Below are positions 17,747 to 26,073 of a stretch of 64,000 bases of DNA, in pieces; position 1 is the stretch's first letter, and every line of letters begins with the position of its first letter. This DNA is from DASRHY01 sp035650275 (GTDB lineage: Bacteria; Actinomycetota; Actinomycetes; Propionibacteriales; Kribbellaceae). The translations under genes were made by a program, and so were the position numbers. The stretch covers positions 1 to 64,000 of the forward strand of contig DASRHY010000008.1 in assembly GCA_035650275.1 (NCBI GenBank), in the 5' to 3' direction. A model generated the notes under the pieces. That model was not told the DNA's origin. It did not search any database and saw only the letters and a list, made by a program, of their open reading frames with translations.

Positions 17747-19293
17747 GACCCGATTGTGGCAACCTCACGCGGCGGCTCACCGGTGGCACCGGTGTCGGCG
17801 TCGTCCTTGACGACGCGCGGCAGGAACGCGGCCGCGAGCACCAGCGCGAGCAGCGCGACCGCGGAGGCGGTCCACAAGGTGGCGTGCATGGCGTGGACGA
17901 ATGCTTCGCGGGCCGACTCGGCCAGCGCCGGCGAACCAAGCTGTCCCGCGATAGCCAGTGCGCCCGACGCGCTGTCCCGGGCCGCGTCGGCGGCCGGGGC
18001 GGGCAGCCCGGTGACGTCCAGACTGTCCCGGTACGCCGAGTTCAACACCGTGCCGAGGATCGCGACGCCGATCGTGCCGCCGACCTGCCGCAGCGCCTGG
18101 ATCAGGCCCGACCCGGCCCCGCTGCGCTCAGGCGTGAGCGCACCCATCGCGAGGCCCATCGCCGGCGGCAGCACGAACCCGATGCTCAGCCCCACCAGGC
18201 TCATCCAGACGGCGACGAACCCGTAGCCGTCGGCGGCGTCGGTGAAGGCCCCGACCGCGAGGCCGGCGGTCATCAGCGCGAAGCCGGACACGACCGTCGC
18301 CTTGACACCCACCGCACCGATCAGGCGCTCGGCGATCTTCGCACCGACCATCAGTCCGCCGATCACTGGGAGCAGCCTCAGCCCGGTCTGTAGCGCGTCG
18401 GCGCCCTGGACCGCCTGGAACAGCTGCGGCAGCACGAACAGCAGCCCCATCATCGCGAACGACGCGAGCGTCGCCAGCAGCGTGCTCCAGGTGAATGTCG
18501 GCATCCGGAACAGCGTGAGGTCGACCAGCGCATCCTTCGCCCGGGTCTGCCAGAAGACGAACACCGCGATCAGCACGGCCCCAGTGGCGATGCTGGCCAG
18601 CGTCACCGTGTCACCCCAGCCGCGATCGCCGGCCGCGATGAAGCCGTAGGTAAGCGCGACCAGACCCGCGCCGGACAGCAGGATCCCGAGTACGTCGATC
18701 CGGCCAGACCGGTGTCCTCGCGACGCGGGCACGAGGAACGCGACTGCGACGGCGCCGATCGCCACCAGCGGCAGGTTGATCAGGAACACCGATCCCCACC
18801 GGTAGTTGTCGAGCAGCCAGCCACCGATGACGGGCCCGAGCGGGATGCCGAGCGAGTTCGCCATCACCCAGATGGTCATCGCGCGAGCGCGCTCACCGGG
18901 CGCGAACAGCACATTCAGCAGCGACATCGACAGTGGGATCAGGAATGCTGCACCGACACCGAGCAGCGCCCGGCCCGCGATCAGCTGGCCCGGCGTGGAC
19001 GCGAACGAGCAGGCGAGCGACGCGGCGCCGAACAGCACGAGCGCGCCGAGCAGTAACCACTTCTGCCCGAACCGGTCGCCGAGCAGCCCGGCGGGCAGCA
19101 GCAGCGCGGCGAGCACCAGCGTGTACGCGTTCGCGAACCACTGCAGCTGGCTGGTCGACGCGCCGAGGTCGGTGGCGAGCGTCGGCAGCGCGACGTTGAG
19201 CACCGTGAGGTCGAGCCCGACCACGATCAGGCTGACGGCCATCGCACCCAACGCCCACCAGCGGCGCGGGTCGAGGGTGGTGGTTGATGCCAT
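17743..19293 (-). CDS. MFS drug exporter, DHA2 (14-helix) family
   Basis: A 516-residue transporter with about 14 membrane segments. The DHA2 motifs are visible: LDLTVLNVALPTLATDLGAS (motif D1), GDRFGQKWLL (motif A) and LGIPLGPVIGG (motif C, marking antiporters). The ATG at 19293 lies 14 bp from a strong palindrome. It probably exports cationic or hydrophobic drugs in exchange for protons, under control of the TetR encoded downstream. Confidence 0.92.
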   Translation of the reverse strand: MASTTTLDPRRWWALGAMAVSLIVVGLDLTVLNVALPTLATDLGASTSQLQWFANAYTLVLAALLLPAGLLGDRFGQKWLLLGALVLFGAASLACSFASTPGQLIAGRALLGVGAAFLIPLSMSLLNVLFAPGERARAMTIWVMANSLGIPLGPVIGGWLLDNYRWGSVFLINLPLVAIGAVAVAFLVPASRGHRSGRIDVLGILLSGAGLVALTYGFIAAGDRGWGDTVTLASIATGAVLIAVFVFWQTRAKDALVDLTLFRMPTFTWSTLLATLASFAMMGLLFVLPQLFQAVQGADALQTGLRLLPVIGGLMVGAKIAERLIGAVGVKATVVSGFALMTAGLAVGAFTDAADGYGFVAVWMSLVGLSIGFVLPPAMGLAMGALTPERSGAGSGLIQALRQVGGTIGVAILGTVLNSAYRDSLDVTGLPAPAADAARDSASGALAIAGQLGSPALAESAREAFVHAMHATLWTASAVALLALVLAAAFLPRVVKDDADTGATGEPPREVATIGS

Positions 19294-19307
19294 GGCAAAA
19301 CCCTTTC

Positions 19308-19339
19308 TGATAGTTCATCTCATTTGAGAGTAGCTATCA
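19308..19339. promoter_or_regulatory. Operator of MFS-TetR operon
   Basis: Nested inverted repeats: outer TGATAG ... CTATCA and inner TCTCATTTGAGA (5+5 bp around TT). The AT-rich block is exceptional against the local base composition and lies immediately upstream of the MFS start. Confidence 0.7.
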
Positions 19340-19397
19340 GAATCTCTCTTGTCTACCCTTCTTTTTGGCCCGAGCTGATCGGGCCCCTCCTACCCGC

Positions 19398-19620
19398 GTG
19401 GTTCACCACACGAAGCGTGGGTTCGCCCCGGTCATAGCCAGTGCGAACCCTCGATCGGCGTGGTTCACCACGCGAATTGCGCGGTGCGGGCGCGGGTGTG
19501 GATCGCTACCCGGATTGCGGTGTGGTTCACCACGCGAAGCGAGGGTTCGCCCCGGTCATAGCCGGTGCGAACCCTCGATCGGCGTGGTTCACCACGCGAA
19601 TTGCGTGGGGCGGGTGAGGT
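19398..19620. repeat. Four-copy repeat with 62-bp period
   Basis: GTGGTTCACCAC(A/G)CGAA occurs at 19398, 19460, 19522 and 19584, spaced exactly 62 bp each time. Copies 1 and 3 are nearly identical over the full 62 bp and include the inverted repeat GGGTTCGC ... GCGAACCC. Copies 2 and 4 share another continuation, GCGAATTGCG. The structure is thus a 124-bp duplication built on a 62-bp unit. It fills the gap between the end of egtD and the MFS promoter. The last copy runs into the egtD stop, and copy 2 carries a decayed version of the same junction (GTGGATC). No ORF is convincing here. The hairpins could end egt transcription. Confidence 0.85.
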
Positions 19621-19623
19621 GGA

Positions 19624-20610
19624 TCAGTCGACGGCGCGGGAGAGGGAGAGCGCGAAGCGGTTCTCGGAGTCGGTCCACCAGCCCGCTAGCTCGAACCCGG
19701 TCGCGGCCAGCTCGGCCTCGACGCCCTCGCGGCGGAACTTCGCCGAGATCTCGGTGCTCAGCTCCTCGCCCTCGGAGAACTCGACACCGAGCCCGATCTC
19801 CGGCAGCAGCACGCTCATCGCCCGGGTCGCGCGCAGGTGCATCTCGATCCACTCGTTGGACGCGTCCCAGATCGCGACGTGCTCGAACGCTTCCACGTCG
19901 AAGTCCGCGCCGAGCTGGCGGTTCAGCACCCGGAGCACGTTCTTGTTGAACTCCGCGGTGACGCCGGCCTCGTCGTCGTACGCGCGCACGAGCGTGTCGC
20001 GGTCCTTGACCAGGTCGGTGCCGAGCAGCAGCCACTCGCCGCGGTCCAGCACATCGTGCACCGACCGGAAGAACTTGGCCCGCTCGGCCGGCAGTAGGTT
20101 GCCGATCGTGCCGCCGAGGAACGCGACGATCCGCGGCGCCTCGCCGGGCAGCTGGGACAGGTGCTCGGTGAAGTCGCCGACCACCCCGTGCACCGACATG
20201 CCCGGGTAGTCCTCCGCGAGCGCCGCCGCGGCTTCGCGCAGCGCGGACTCGGACACGTCCAGCGGGACGAACTGGCGCAACGTGCCGTGCTCGCGCAGCG
20301 CGTCCAGAAGCAGCCGGGTCTTCTCCGACGAGCCGGACCCGAGCTCGACCAGCGTGTGCGCGTCGGTCAGCGCGGCGATCTCGCCGGCCCGGGTGTCGAG
20401 GATCTCCCGCTCTGCCCGGGTCGGGTAGTACTCGGGCAAACGGGTGATCTGCTCGAACAGCCGGCTGCCGCGGGCGTCGTAGAACCACTTCGGCGCCAGC
20501 CATTTCGGATCGGCGAGCAGCCCGGCCCGGGCATCCGCGCGCAGCGCCCGCGCTGCGTGGTCCGGGGTCAGATGTACGTCGATCACCGCGTCGGTGCGGG
20601 TCAGAGTCAC
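19624..20610 (-). CDS. egtD: L-histidine N-alpha-methyltransferase
   Basis: A 328-residue SAM-dependent enzyme that trimethylates histidine to hercynine, the first step of ergothioneine synthesis. The family motifs are TRLPEYYPTRAEREIL, LVELGSGSSEKTRLLLDAL, LGGTIGNLLP, LLLGTDLVKD and FNKNVL. GTG at 20610 follows GGAAGG, and its GTGA overlaps the egtC stop. It is the last gene of egtABCD. Confidence 0.95.
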   Translation of the reverse strand: MTLTRTDAVIDVHLTPDHAARALRADARAGLLADPKWLAPKWFYDARGSRLFEQITRLPEYYPTRAEREILDTRAGEIAALTDAHTLVELGSGSSEKTRLLLDALREHGTLRQFVPLDVSESALREAAAALAEDYPGMSVHGVVGDFTEHLSQLPGEAPRIVAFLGGTIGNLLPAERAKFFRSVHDVLDRGEWLLLGTDLVKDRDTLVRAYDDEAGVTAEFNKNVLRVLNRQLGADFDVEAFEHVAIWDASNEWIEMHLRATRAMSVLLPEIGLGVEFSEGEELSTEISAKFRREGVEAELAATGFELAGWWTDSENRFALSLSRAVD

Positions 20611-21404
20611 AACTTTCCTTCCATCGGGTAAACATCGAGGGTCTCTCGTGTCGCCAACACCAGATGCCGGTCCGGCACCGGGCGCCACGTCTTGTCGTCG
20701 GGGTCCCACGGCTCGGAGCTGACCGCCACCGCGTCCGCGGTCCGGCGCACCCACAGCGAGTGCCACCACGCGGTCGCGACGACCAGCTCGCCGTCGGTCA
20801 GCAGCAGGTTCAGCCGCGACTCCGGTGCCGCCCGGACGAGCTCGGCGACGACCGCGGCGGCCGCGTCCGCGGCGGGTTCGCCCGCCCGGAGCCGGTGTCG
20901 CAGCAATGCCCAGACCAGCGCGGAGTCGGTCGGGGCGTCCATCGTCAGCAGGTCGGTGACGGGCAGCCGTTCGGCGACCTTGCCGACCGCGTCCGGCCAG
21001 CCGGTCACCACCCCGTTGTGACTGAACGACCACGGTCCATCGACGAAGGGCGCGCACGCCGACTCGCCGTACGCCATCCCGGTCGTGCCGTTCCGCACCG
21101 CCGCCAGCACCGCCCCCGCCCGGGTCGTCCGCGCCAGCCCCGGCAACGACTCGTCCGCCCAGATCGGCACGCTCCGGCGATACCGCACCGGCTGATCCGT
21201 TGCGTCCGCCGAAGGCGAGTCACCTTGGCTCGGGTTCGGCGGACGCAACGGGTACCAGGCGAGGCCGAAGCCGTCGGCGTTGACGGTGCCGCCGCCGCGC
21301 ATGTCGGTGGGTGCCCAGCTCTGACGGAGTAGCGAGTGCGGCGGGTCGAGGACCAGGTCGGCCAGCGGTACGGCGGGGCCCAGGTAGGCCAGGTGACGGC
21401 ACAT
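20607..21404 (-). CDS. egtC: Gamma-glutamyl hercynylcysteine sulfoxide hydrolase
   Basis: A 265-residue class II glutamine-amidotransferase-fold hydrolase that removes glutamate from gamma-glutamyl hercynylcysteine sulfoxide. The nucleophile is Cys2 in MCRHLAYLG, exposed after Met removal. NADGFGLAW, AVRNGT and FSHNGVVTGW are the usual Ntn active-site segments. The ATG at 21404 is 4 bp after the egtB stop, and the end overlaps egtD by 4 bp. Confidence 0.95.
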   Translation of the reverse strand: MCRHLAYLGPAVPLADLVLDPPHSLLRQSWAPTDMRGGGTVNADGFGLAWYPLRPPNPSQGDSPSADATDQPVRYRRSVPIWADESLPGLARTTRAGAVLAAVRNGTTGMAYGESACAPFVDGPWSFSHNGVVTGWPDAVGKVAERLPVTDLLTMDAPTDSALVWALLRHRLRAGEPAADAAAAVVAELVRAAPESRLNLLLTDGELVVATAWWHSLWVRRTADAVAVSSEPWDPDDKTWRPVPDRHLVLATRETLDVYPMEGKL

Positions 21405-21408
21405 CCGG

Positions 21409-22740
21409 CTAGACCGCTCCCCCGGCCAGCTCCTCCGGACGCGGGTCGCGCGCGCAGCGGAAGCCGGCGAAGATCTGCCGCCGGATCGGGTAGTCCCAGT
21501 TCCGGAAGGTGCCGCGGGCAACGACCTCGTCGGTGCCGAACGAGCCGCCGCGCAGCACCTTGTAGTCCGGGCCGAAGAACACCAGTGAGTACTCGTCGTA
21601 CGGGAACGCGGTGAACCCCGGGTACGGCGCGAAGTCGCTGCTGGTCCACTCCCAGACGTCACCGACCAGCTGCTGCACGCCGAGCGGTGACGCGCCCGCC
21701 GGGTACGCACCGACCGGCGCCGGCCGCAGGTGCCGCTGGCCCAGGTTCGCGTGCTCGGGGCGCGGGTCCTCGTCGCCCCACGGGTACCGGCGGGACCGCC
21801 CGGTGGCCGGGTCGAACCGGGCCGCGAACTCCCACTCGGCCTCGGTCGGCAGCCGCTTGCCCGCCCAGGCGGCGTACGCCTCGGCCTCGTAGAAGCAGAC
21901 GTGCATCACCGGCTCGTCCAGCGGCAGGTCCTCCCGATGTCCGAACCGCAGTCGGGTCCAGCGGCCGTCCACGCGCTCCCAGAACCGCGGCGCGACCAGC
22001 CCGGCCTTGCGCACGTGCGCCCAGCCGGCCGGCGACCACCAGCGCTCCTCGTCGTACCCGCCACCGAGCACGAACTCGAGATAGGCGCCGTTGGTGACCG
22101 GCGCGGTGTCGATCACGTACGGCGCCACCCGGGCCTGGTGCGCGGGTCGCTCGTTGTCCAGCGCCCACGGCTCGGTCGACGTACCCATCGTGAACTCACC
22201 GCCCGGCACCAGCACCTCCGCGGCCGGCAGCCGGCGGCCCGGCGGCGGCTCGGGCGCGGTCAGCACGGCCGGGCCCTGCCGGAGCTGGTGCGTGGCGAGC
22301 ATGGTCTCGTCGTGCTGCTGCTCGTGCTGCGCGATCATCCCGAACGCGAACGCGTCGGTGACCAGCGGACGGCCCTCGAGCCGGACCCGGTCCAGCACAT
22401 CGAGCACCTTGTCCCGCACCTCGGCGACGTACGCCCGGGTCTCGGCCGGGCTCAGCAGCGGCAGCGCCGGCCGGTCCGCGCGCGGGTGCATGAACGCGTC
22501 GTACAGCTCGTCGATGTCCTGCCGCAGCGGCTCGCGGCCGCCGACGTCGCGGACCAGCCAGAGCTCCTCCTGGTTGCCGACATGGGCGTAGTCCCACACC
22601 AGCGGCGACATCAGCTTCGAGTGCTGCCGGACCAGGTCGTCCTCCTCGACGGCGTCGGTGAGCAGCCGGGTCCGGGCCCGGGAGCGTTCGAGCTGTGCGG
22701 CGACGTGCGTGCGCAGGGCCTCGCCGTCCAAGCGGTTCAT
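21409..22740 (-). CDS. egtB: Hercynine oxygenase
   Basis: A 443-residue non-haem iron enzyme joining hercynine and gamma-glutamylcysteine with oxygen. The N-terminal DinB-like domain supplies the iron ligands, seen as His53 (WDYAHVGNQEE) and HxxxHxE at His139-His143-Glu145 (QHEQQHDE). The C-terminal FGE-sulfatase domain has VPGGEFTMG, RLPTEAEWEFAAR and GDVWEWTSSDF, ending with RGGSFGT and a FAGFRCARD tail. It overlaps egtA by ATGA. Use of gamma-glutamylcysteine fits the presence of egtA and egtC. Confidence 0.95.
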   Translation of the reverse strand: MNRLDGEALRTHVAAQLERSRARTRLLTDAVEEDDLVRQHSKLMSPLVWDYAHVGNQEELWLVRDVGGREPLRQDIDELYDAFMHPRADRPALPLLSPAETRAYVAEVRDKVLDVLDRVRLEGRPLVTDAFAFGMIAQHEQQHDETMLATHQLRQGPAVLTAPEPPPGRRLPAAEVLVPGGEFTMGTSTEPWALDNERPAHQARVAPYVIDTAPVTNGAYLEFVLGGGYDEERWWSPAGWAHVRKAGLVAPRFWERVDGRWTRLRFGHREDLPLDEPVMHVCFYEAEAYAAWAGKRLPTEAEWEFAARFDPATGRSRRYPWGDEDPRPEHANLGQRHLRPAPVGAYPAGASPLGVQQLVGDVWEWTSSDFAPYPGFTAFPYDEYSLVFFGPDYKVLRGGSFGTDEVVARGTFRNWDYPIRRQIFAGFRCARDPRPEELAGGAV

Positions 22741-23948
22741 GCGGTGTTCCTCCTCGGGTGTCCGGACAACGTGCGCTCAAGCCGGTCGGCGATCCGCGCC
22801 GCGGGTCCGGGGTCGAGACCGATCAGGTCCAGTGAGCGGCAACCGATCTCGGCGACCTCGCGCGCGGCGCGCCGCACCAGCGGGTCGTCGAGCCCGTGCC
22901 GGGCCGCGGCCAGCCAGCGGTTCGCGGCGGGTTCGGTGGCCTCGAGCACCTTGTCGACCACCATCCGGTCGGCAAGCAACGCGCTGAGCAGGGCGAGCGG
23001 GGTGGTCCAGCCGTCGCCCGGCTGCGCGTCCAGGTACCGCACCTCGAGGTGGCCGCGGGGCCGGACCGGCGGGAACAGCGTGGACAGGTGGTACTCGAGA
23101 TCGTCGTACGTCGGCCGAGGCTCCAGCGCCCCGTCGGCCCACGCGCCGAAGGTCAGCCCGGGTGGCGCGTCCCAGCGCTCCCCCGGCCCGCGCAGGCAGA
23201 TGACCGGCGCCTCCATCGCGAGCCGGGCCCATGCCTGCGCCGGGTCGTCGGTGTCAGCCGGTGGCCCGGTGTACGGCGGACAGGTGCCGAGCGTCGCGCG
23301 CAGCCGGGCCGAGGCCCAGCCGGTCGGGCGGCCCTCGAGCCGGTCGGAGTTCGCGAACAGCGCGACCAGGGACGGGCCCGCGGCGTGTACGGCGTGCCAG
23401 CGGGCCGGGGTGTCGCGCGGTTCGCCGGCATCCACACTGACCTGAACACTCGCGCTGCTGCACATCATCCGCGAACCCTCCGGGCCGAGCCGGTCGACGA
23501 AGCGCTGCATCGCGGCATAGCGCGGAACGTCGAGGATGCGGCGCGGCGGCCGGTACGGGTCCAGCCCGGCCGTCCCCAGGGACAGGCCACGGGCGGCCAG
23601 CAGGCCGGTGAGCTCGGCGGCGTCCGCCTCGACGGCACGCAGTAGTGCGGGAACTGACTCGAACGGTGGGCTGGAGATCTCGACCTGCCCGCCCGGCTCG
23701 ACGGTGATGCCGGAGCCGCGGGCGAGCGGGAGCTGGGGGCTGCCCGGGACCAGGGTCGCGGGTGCGTGCGCGCCGAGAGCGGCGCGCAGGGCGTCTGCGT
23801 CGAGCGGGCGGCGCGGGTCCTCGGTGTGGTGGACCGTCCACTCCAGCTCGACGCCCGTCCGCACCGGTGGCCCGTGCTTGAAACAGACGAGCGCGACGAA
23901 GCCCTCGGCCTCCTCGCGACTTCCGATGACGTGCTCGGTCCTCACCAT
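22737..23948 (-). CDS. egtA: Glutamate-cysteine ligase (ergothioneine pathway)
   Basis: A 403-residue ATP-dependent ligase of the GCS2 type that makes gamma-glutamylcysteine for EgtB. Recognisable are VGVELEWTVHH-like GVELEWTVHHTED, VEPGGQVEISSPP, MMCSSASVQVSVDAGEP and RGHLEVRYLDAQPGDGW. ATG at 23948 opens the egtABCD operon. The four genes are packed with overlaps or a 4-bp gap, so they form one transcription unit. No egtE (C-S lyase) is in the window. Confidence 0.95.
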   Translation of the reverse strand: MVRTEHVIGSREEAEGFVALVCFKHGPPVRTGVELEWTVHHTEDPRRPLDADALRAALGAHAPATLVPGSPQLPLARGSGITVEPGGQVEISSPPFESVPALLRAVEADAAELTGLLAARGLSLGTAGLDPYRPPRRILDVPRYAAMQRFVDRLGPEGSRMMCSSASVQVSVDAGEPRDTPARWHAVHAAGPSLVALFANSDRLEGRPTGWASARLRATLGTCPPYTGPPADTDDPAQAWARLAMEAPVICLRGPGERWDAPPGLTFGAWADGALEPRPTYDDLEYHLSTLFPPVRPRGHLEVRYLDAQPGDGWTTPLALLSALLADRMVVDKVLEATEPAANRWLAAARHGLDDPLVRRAAREVAEIGCRSLDLIGLDPGPAARIADRLERTLSGHPRRNTA

Positions 23949-24126
23949 CGCTCCTCGAACCTAACCAGGGGCTCCAAACGCCCACACCGGCGGGCGCGTT
24001 ACACCTCCGTGACATCCGGATGGCCATCCTGCCCGGCCGCTCCGACAGTTTCCGGTTGAACCGGCGCGACTCCGCAGCCGTGTGCCTGATAGCCGATGCC
24101 CACCCACCCCGCAGCCGGAGGACCCG

Positions 24127-24642
24127 ATGCGCCGCACCCGTCGGACCGCCATCGCCGGCGCCGCCGCCGCGCTCGGCCTGACGCTGGCCGGATGCGACGG
24201 CACGGGGCTGACCGCGGGTTCTGCCCCGACCACCAAGCTGACCGCGGCCCGGTCCGGGTCCCTCGGTCCTGTCGTCACTGACGCCGAGGGCCGCACGCTG
24301 TACCGGTTCGACGAGGACGACACCGACCCGCCGAAGTCCAACTGCGCAGGCGAATGTGCCACGCAGTGGCCGGCCGCCCTGGTCTTCGATCGCCGCGAGG
24401 TGACGCTGGAGGGCGTGGACCAGCGACTGGTCGGCACCGTCACCCGCGCCGACGGCAGCATCCAGCTCACCCTGGCGGGTTCACCGCTCTACCGCTTCGC
24501 CGGTGACATCCGGCCCGGCGAGACCCGCGGACAAGGCGTCGGCGGTACCTGGTTCGCGGTCACGCCCGCCGGCGCACGGGCCGCTCAGGCCGGACCGGCG
24601 CAGCAGCCGTCGCAGGCGCCGGACGACGGGTACGGCTACTGA
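24127..24642 (+). CDS. Secreted lipoprotein, COG4315 repeat family
   Basis: A 171-residue lipoprotein. The signal peptide MRRTRRTAIAGAAAALGLTL ends in the lipobox LAGC (Cys23). Two copies of the Lipoprotein_15 repeat follow: GPVVTDAEGRTLYRFDEDD with CAGECATQWPA, then IQLTLAGSPLYRFAGD. ATG at 24127 has GGAGGA 5 bp upstream; the 15 codons before it are not part of a signal peptide. It sits 105 bp ahead of an ECF sigma/anti-sigma pair on the same strand. This combination recurs in actinobacteria and suggests an envelope redox or stress role. The exact function is unknown. Confidence 0.85.
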   Translation: MRRTRRTAIAGAAAALGLTLAGCDGTGLTAGSAPTTKLTAARSGSLGPVVTDAEGRTLYRFDEDDTDPPKSNCAGECATQWPAALVFDRREVTLEGVDQRLVGTVTRADGSIQLTLAGSPLYRFAGDIRPGETRGQGVGGTWFAVTPAGARAAQAGPAQQPSQAPDDGYGY

Positions 24643-24747
24643 CCGATGACCGCTGTCAGCCTGAGACGACCCGCCCCGCTCTGGGCGGCAGGGCCGCCGC
24701 GCTCTAAGGTACGGAGGTCCGCGAACACCGACCCGGGGAGGGGCGCC

Positions 24748-25290
24748 GTGGCACGGACCGGCCGTCGGCCGGGTCCTCCGACGAACGACGAGGCCATCGT
24801 CAGGTCCCTGTACGAGCAGCACGGCCGCAGCCTGCTCGCGTACGCGACCCGGTTGACCGGTGACCGCGCCGCCGCCGAGGACGTGGTCCAGGAGACCCTG
24901 GTCCGGGCCTGGAAACATGCCGCCACACTGTCCGAGGAACGCGGCTCGGTCCGCGGCTGGTTGCTCACCGTCGCCCGCAACATCGTCACCGACCGGGCGC
25001 GGGCGAAGGCGGCGCGGCCGCAGGAGGTGGCCGAGTCGCCGGCGACCCCGCCGATCGAACGCGACCACTCCCAGTCCGTGGTCGACACCATGGTCGTGCT
25101 GGAAGCGCTCGACCGGGTGTCGCCGGAGCACCGCGACGTACTGGTGGAGCTGTACTACCGCGGCCACTCGGTGAACGAGGCCGCAACCGCACTCGGCATC
25201 CCGCCGGGTACCGTGAAATCGAGGAGTTACTACGCCCTACGGGCGTTGAAAGCCGCTATCGGCGGCGCCGAACCGGAGGTGGCCCGATGA
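24748..25290 (+). CDS. ECF RNA polymerase sigma factor
   Basis: A 180-residue ECF sigma. Region 2 is IVRSLYEQHGRSLLAYATRLTGDRAAAEDVVQETLVRAW and region 4 is LDRVSPEHRDVLVELYYRGHSVNEAATALGIPPGTVKSR, the SigK/SigL-like pattern. GTG at 24748 is preceded by GGGGAGGGG. An ATG at 24646 in the same frame would add 34 unlikely residues. It overlaps the anti-sigma gene by ATGA. Confidence 0.9.
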   Translation: MARTGRRPGPPTNDEAIVRSLYEQHGRSLLAYATRLTGDRAAAEDVVQETLVRAWKHAATLSEERGSVRGWLLTVARNIVTDRARAKAARPQEVAESPATPPIERDHSQSVVDTMVVLEALDRVSPEHRDVLVELYYRGHSVNEAATALGIPPGTVKSRSYYALRALKAAIGGAEPEVAR

Positions 25291-26018
25291 GCGTGCCTGA
25301 GCACGACCGCTCATTCCTGGGTCCCTACACGCTCGGCGTGCTGGACCCGGACGAGGCGCGCGCGGTCGATCAGCACCTGGCCGGCTGCGCGGACTGTCGT
25401 GCCGAGCTGGCCGAGCTGAACGAGATGCGCGACCTGCTCGGTGAGGTACCTCCCGAGGCATTCCTGGACGGTCCGCCGGACGACGGCGACCTGCTGCTGC
25501 AGCGCACCCTGCGCCAGGTCCGCGCCGAGTCGGTCGTCGTCGAGGAAGCACCCCTGGTCGCGGAACCGCCGCCGGTGCGGCCCGGCAGGACCCGTCGCGG
25601 CTTCCTCGTCGCGGCCGGTGCGATCCTGGTGGCCGGTGCGCTCGGTGGCGGCGTCCTGATCGGCCAGCGCACCGCGGACCAGGTGGTGGCCGAGGCACCG
25701 CCTGACCCGCCCGGCACCCGTGTGGTGCAGGCGACCGACGCGGACACCGGTACGGCGATGCAGGCGAAGGTGATCCCGAAGGCCGGCTGGGTGGCGGTCG
25801 AGGCCAACGTGAAGAACCTGCCGGTCGGCGCCCAGTGCAAGCTGATCGTGGTCGACACGGCCGGTCGTTCGTTCGAGGCCGGCAGCTGGCTGGTCTCGGA
25901 GAAGGCCGCCGCGGAAGGCAGCGTCGTGGACGGCAGCGCCCTGGTACCGATCGACCGGGTCAAGTCCGTCGACGTCATCACCTTCCAAGGCCAACGCATG
26001 GTCTCCGCCCCCGTCTGA
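25287..26018 (+). CDS. Membrane anti-sigma factor with zinc-binding domain
   Basis: A 243-residue protein. The N-terminal ZAS domain has LGPYTLGVLDPDEARAVDQHLAGCADC, with His30, Cys34 and Cys37 forming the H-x3-C-x2-C zinc site. One membrane segment is at about 108-128 (FLVAAGAILVAGALGGGVLI), followed by an extracytoplasmic RskA-like domain. It should hold the upstream ECF sigma inactive until an envelope signal triggers release. The genes overlap by 4 bp. Confidence 0.9.
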   Translation: MSVPEHDRSFLGPYTLGVLDPDEARAVDQHLAGCADCRAELAELNEMRDLLGEVPPEAFLDGPPDDGDLLLQRTLRQVRAESVVVEEAPLVAEPPPVRPGRTRRGFLVAAGAILVAGALGGGVLIGQRTADQVVAEAPPDPPGTRVVQATDADTGTAMQAKVIPKAGWVAVEANVKNLPVGAQCKLIVVDTAGRSFEAGSWLVSEKAAAEGSVVDGSALVPIDRVKSVDVITFQGQRMVSAPV

Positions 26019-26029
26019 CCACTGACGGA

Positions 26030-26062
26030 TCAACTTTTCGTCGCCTGGTGACGAAAAGTTGA
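26030..26062. terminator. Bidirectional hairpin between convergent genes
   Basis: A perfect 13-bp stem TCAACTTTTCGTC / GACGAAAAGTTGA with a 7-base loop lies between the ends of the anti-sigma gene (+) and the caspase gene (-). The embedded T run serves either strand. Confidence 0.65.
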
Positions 26063-26073
26063 CCCATGCGGCG

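Noticed and set aside
19398..19600. CRISPR-like array from evenly spaced repeats
   Set aside because: The repeat is about 17 bp, only four copies exist, the intervening sequences are themselves repeated in alternation, and no cas genes are near.
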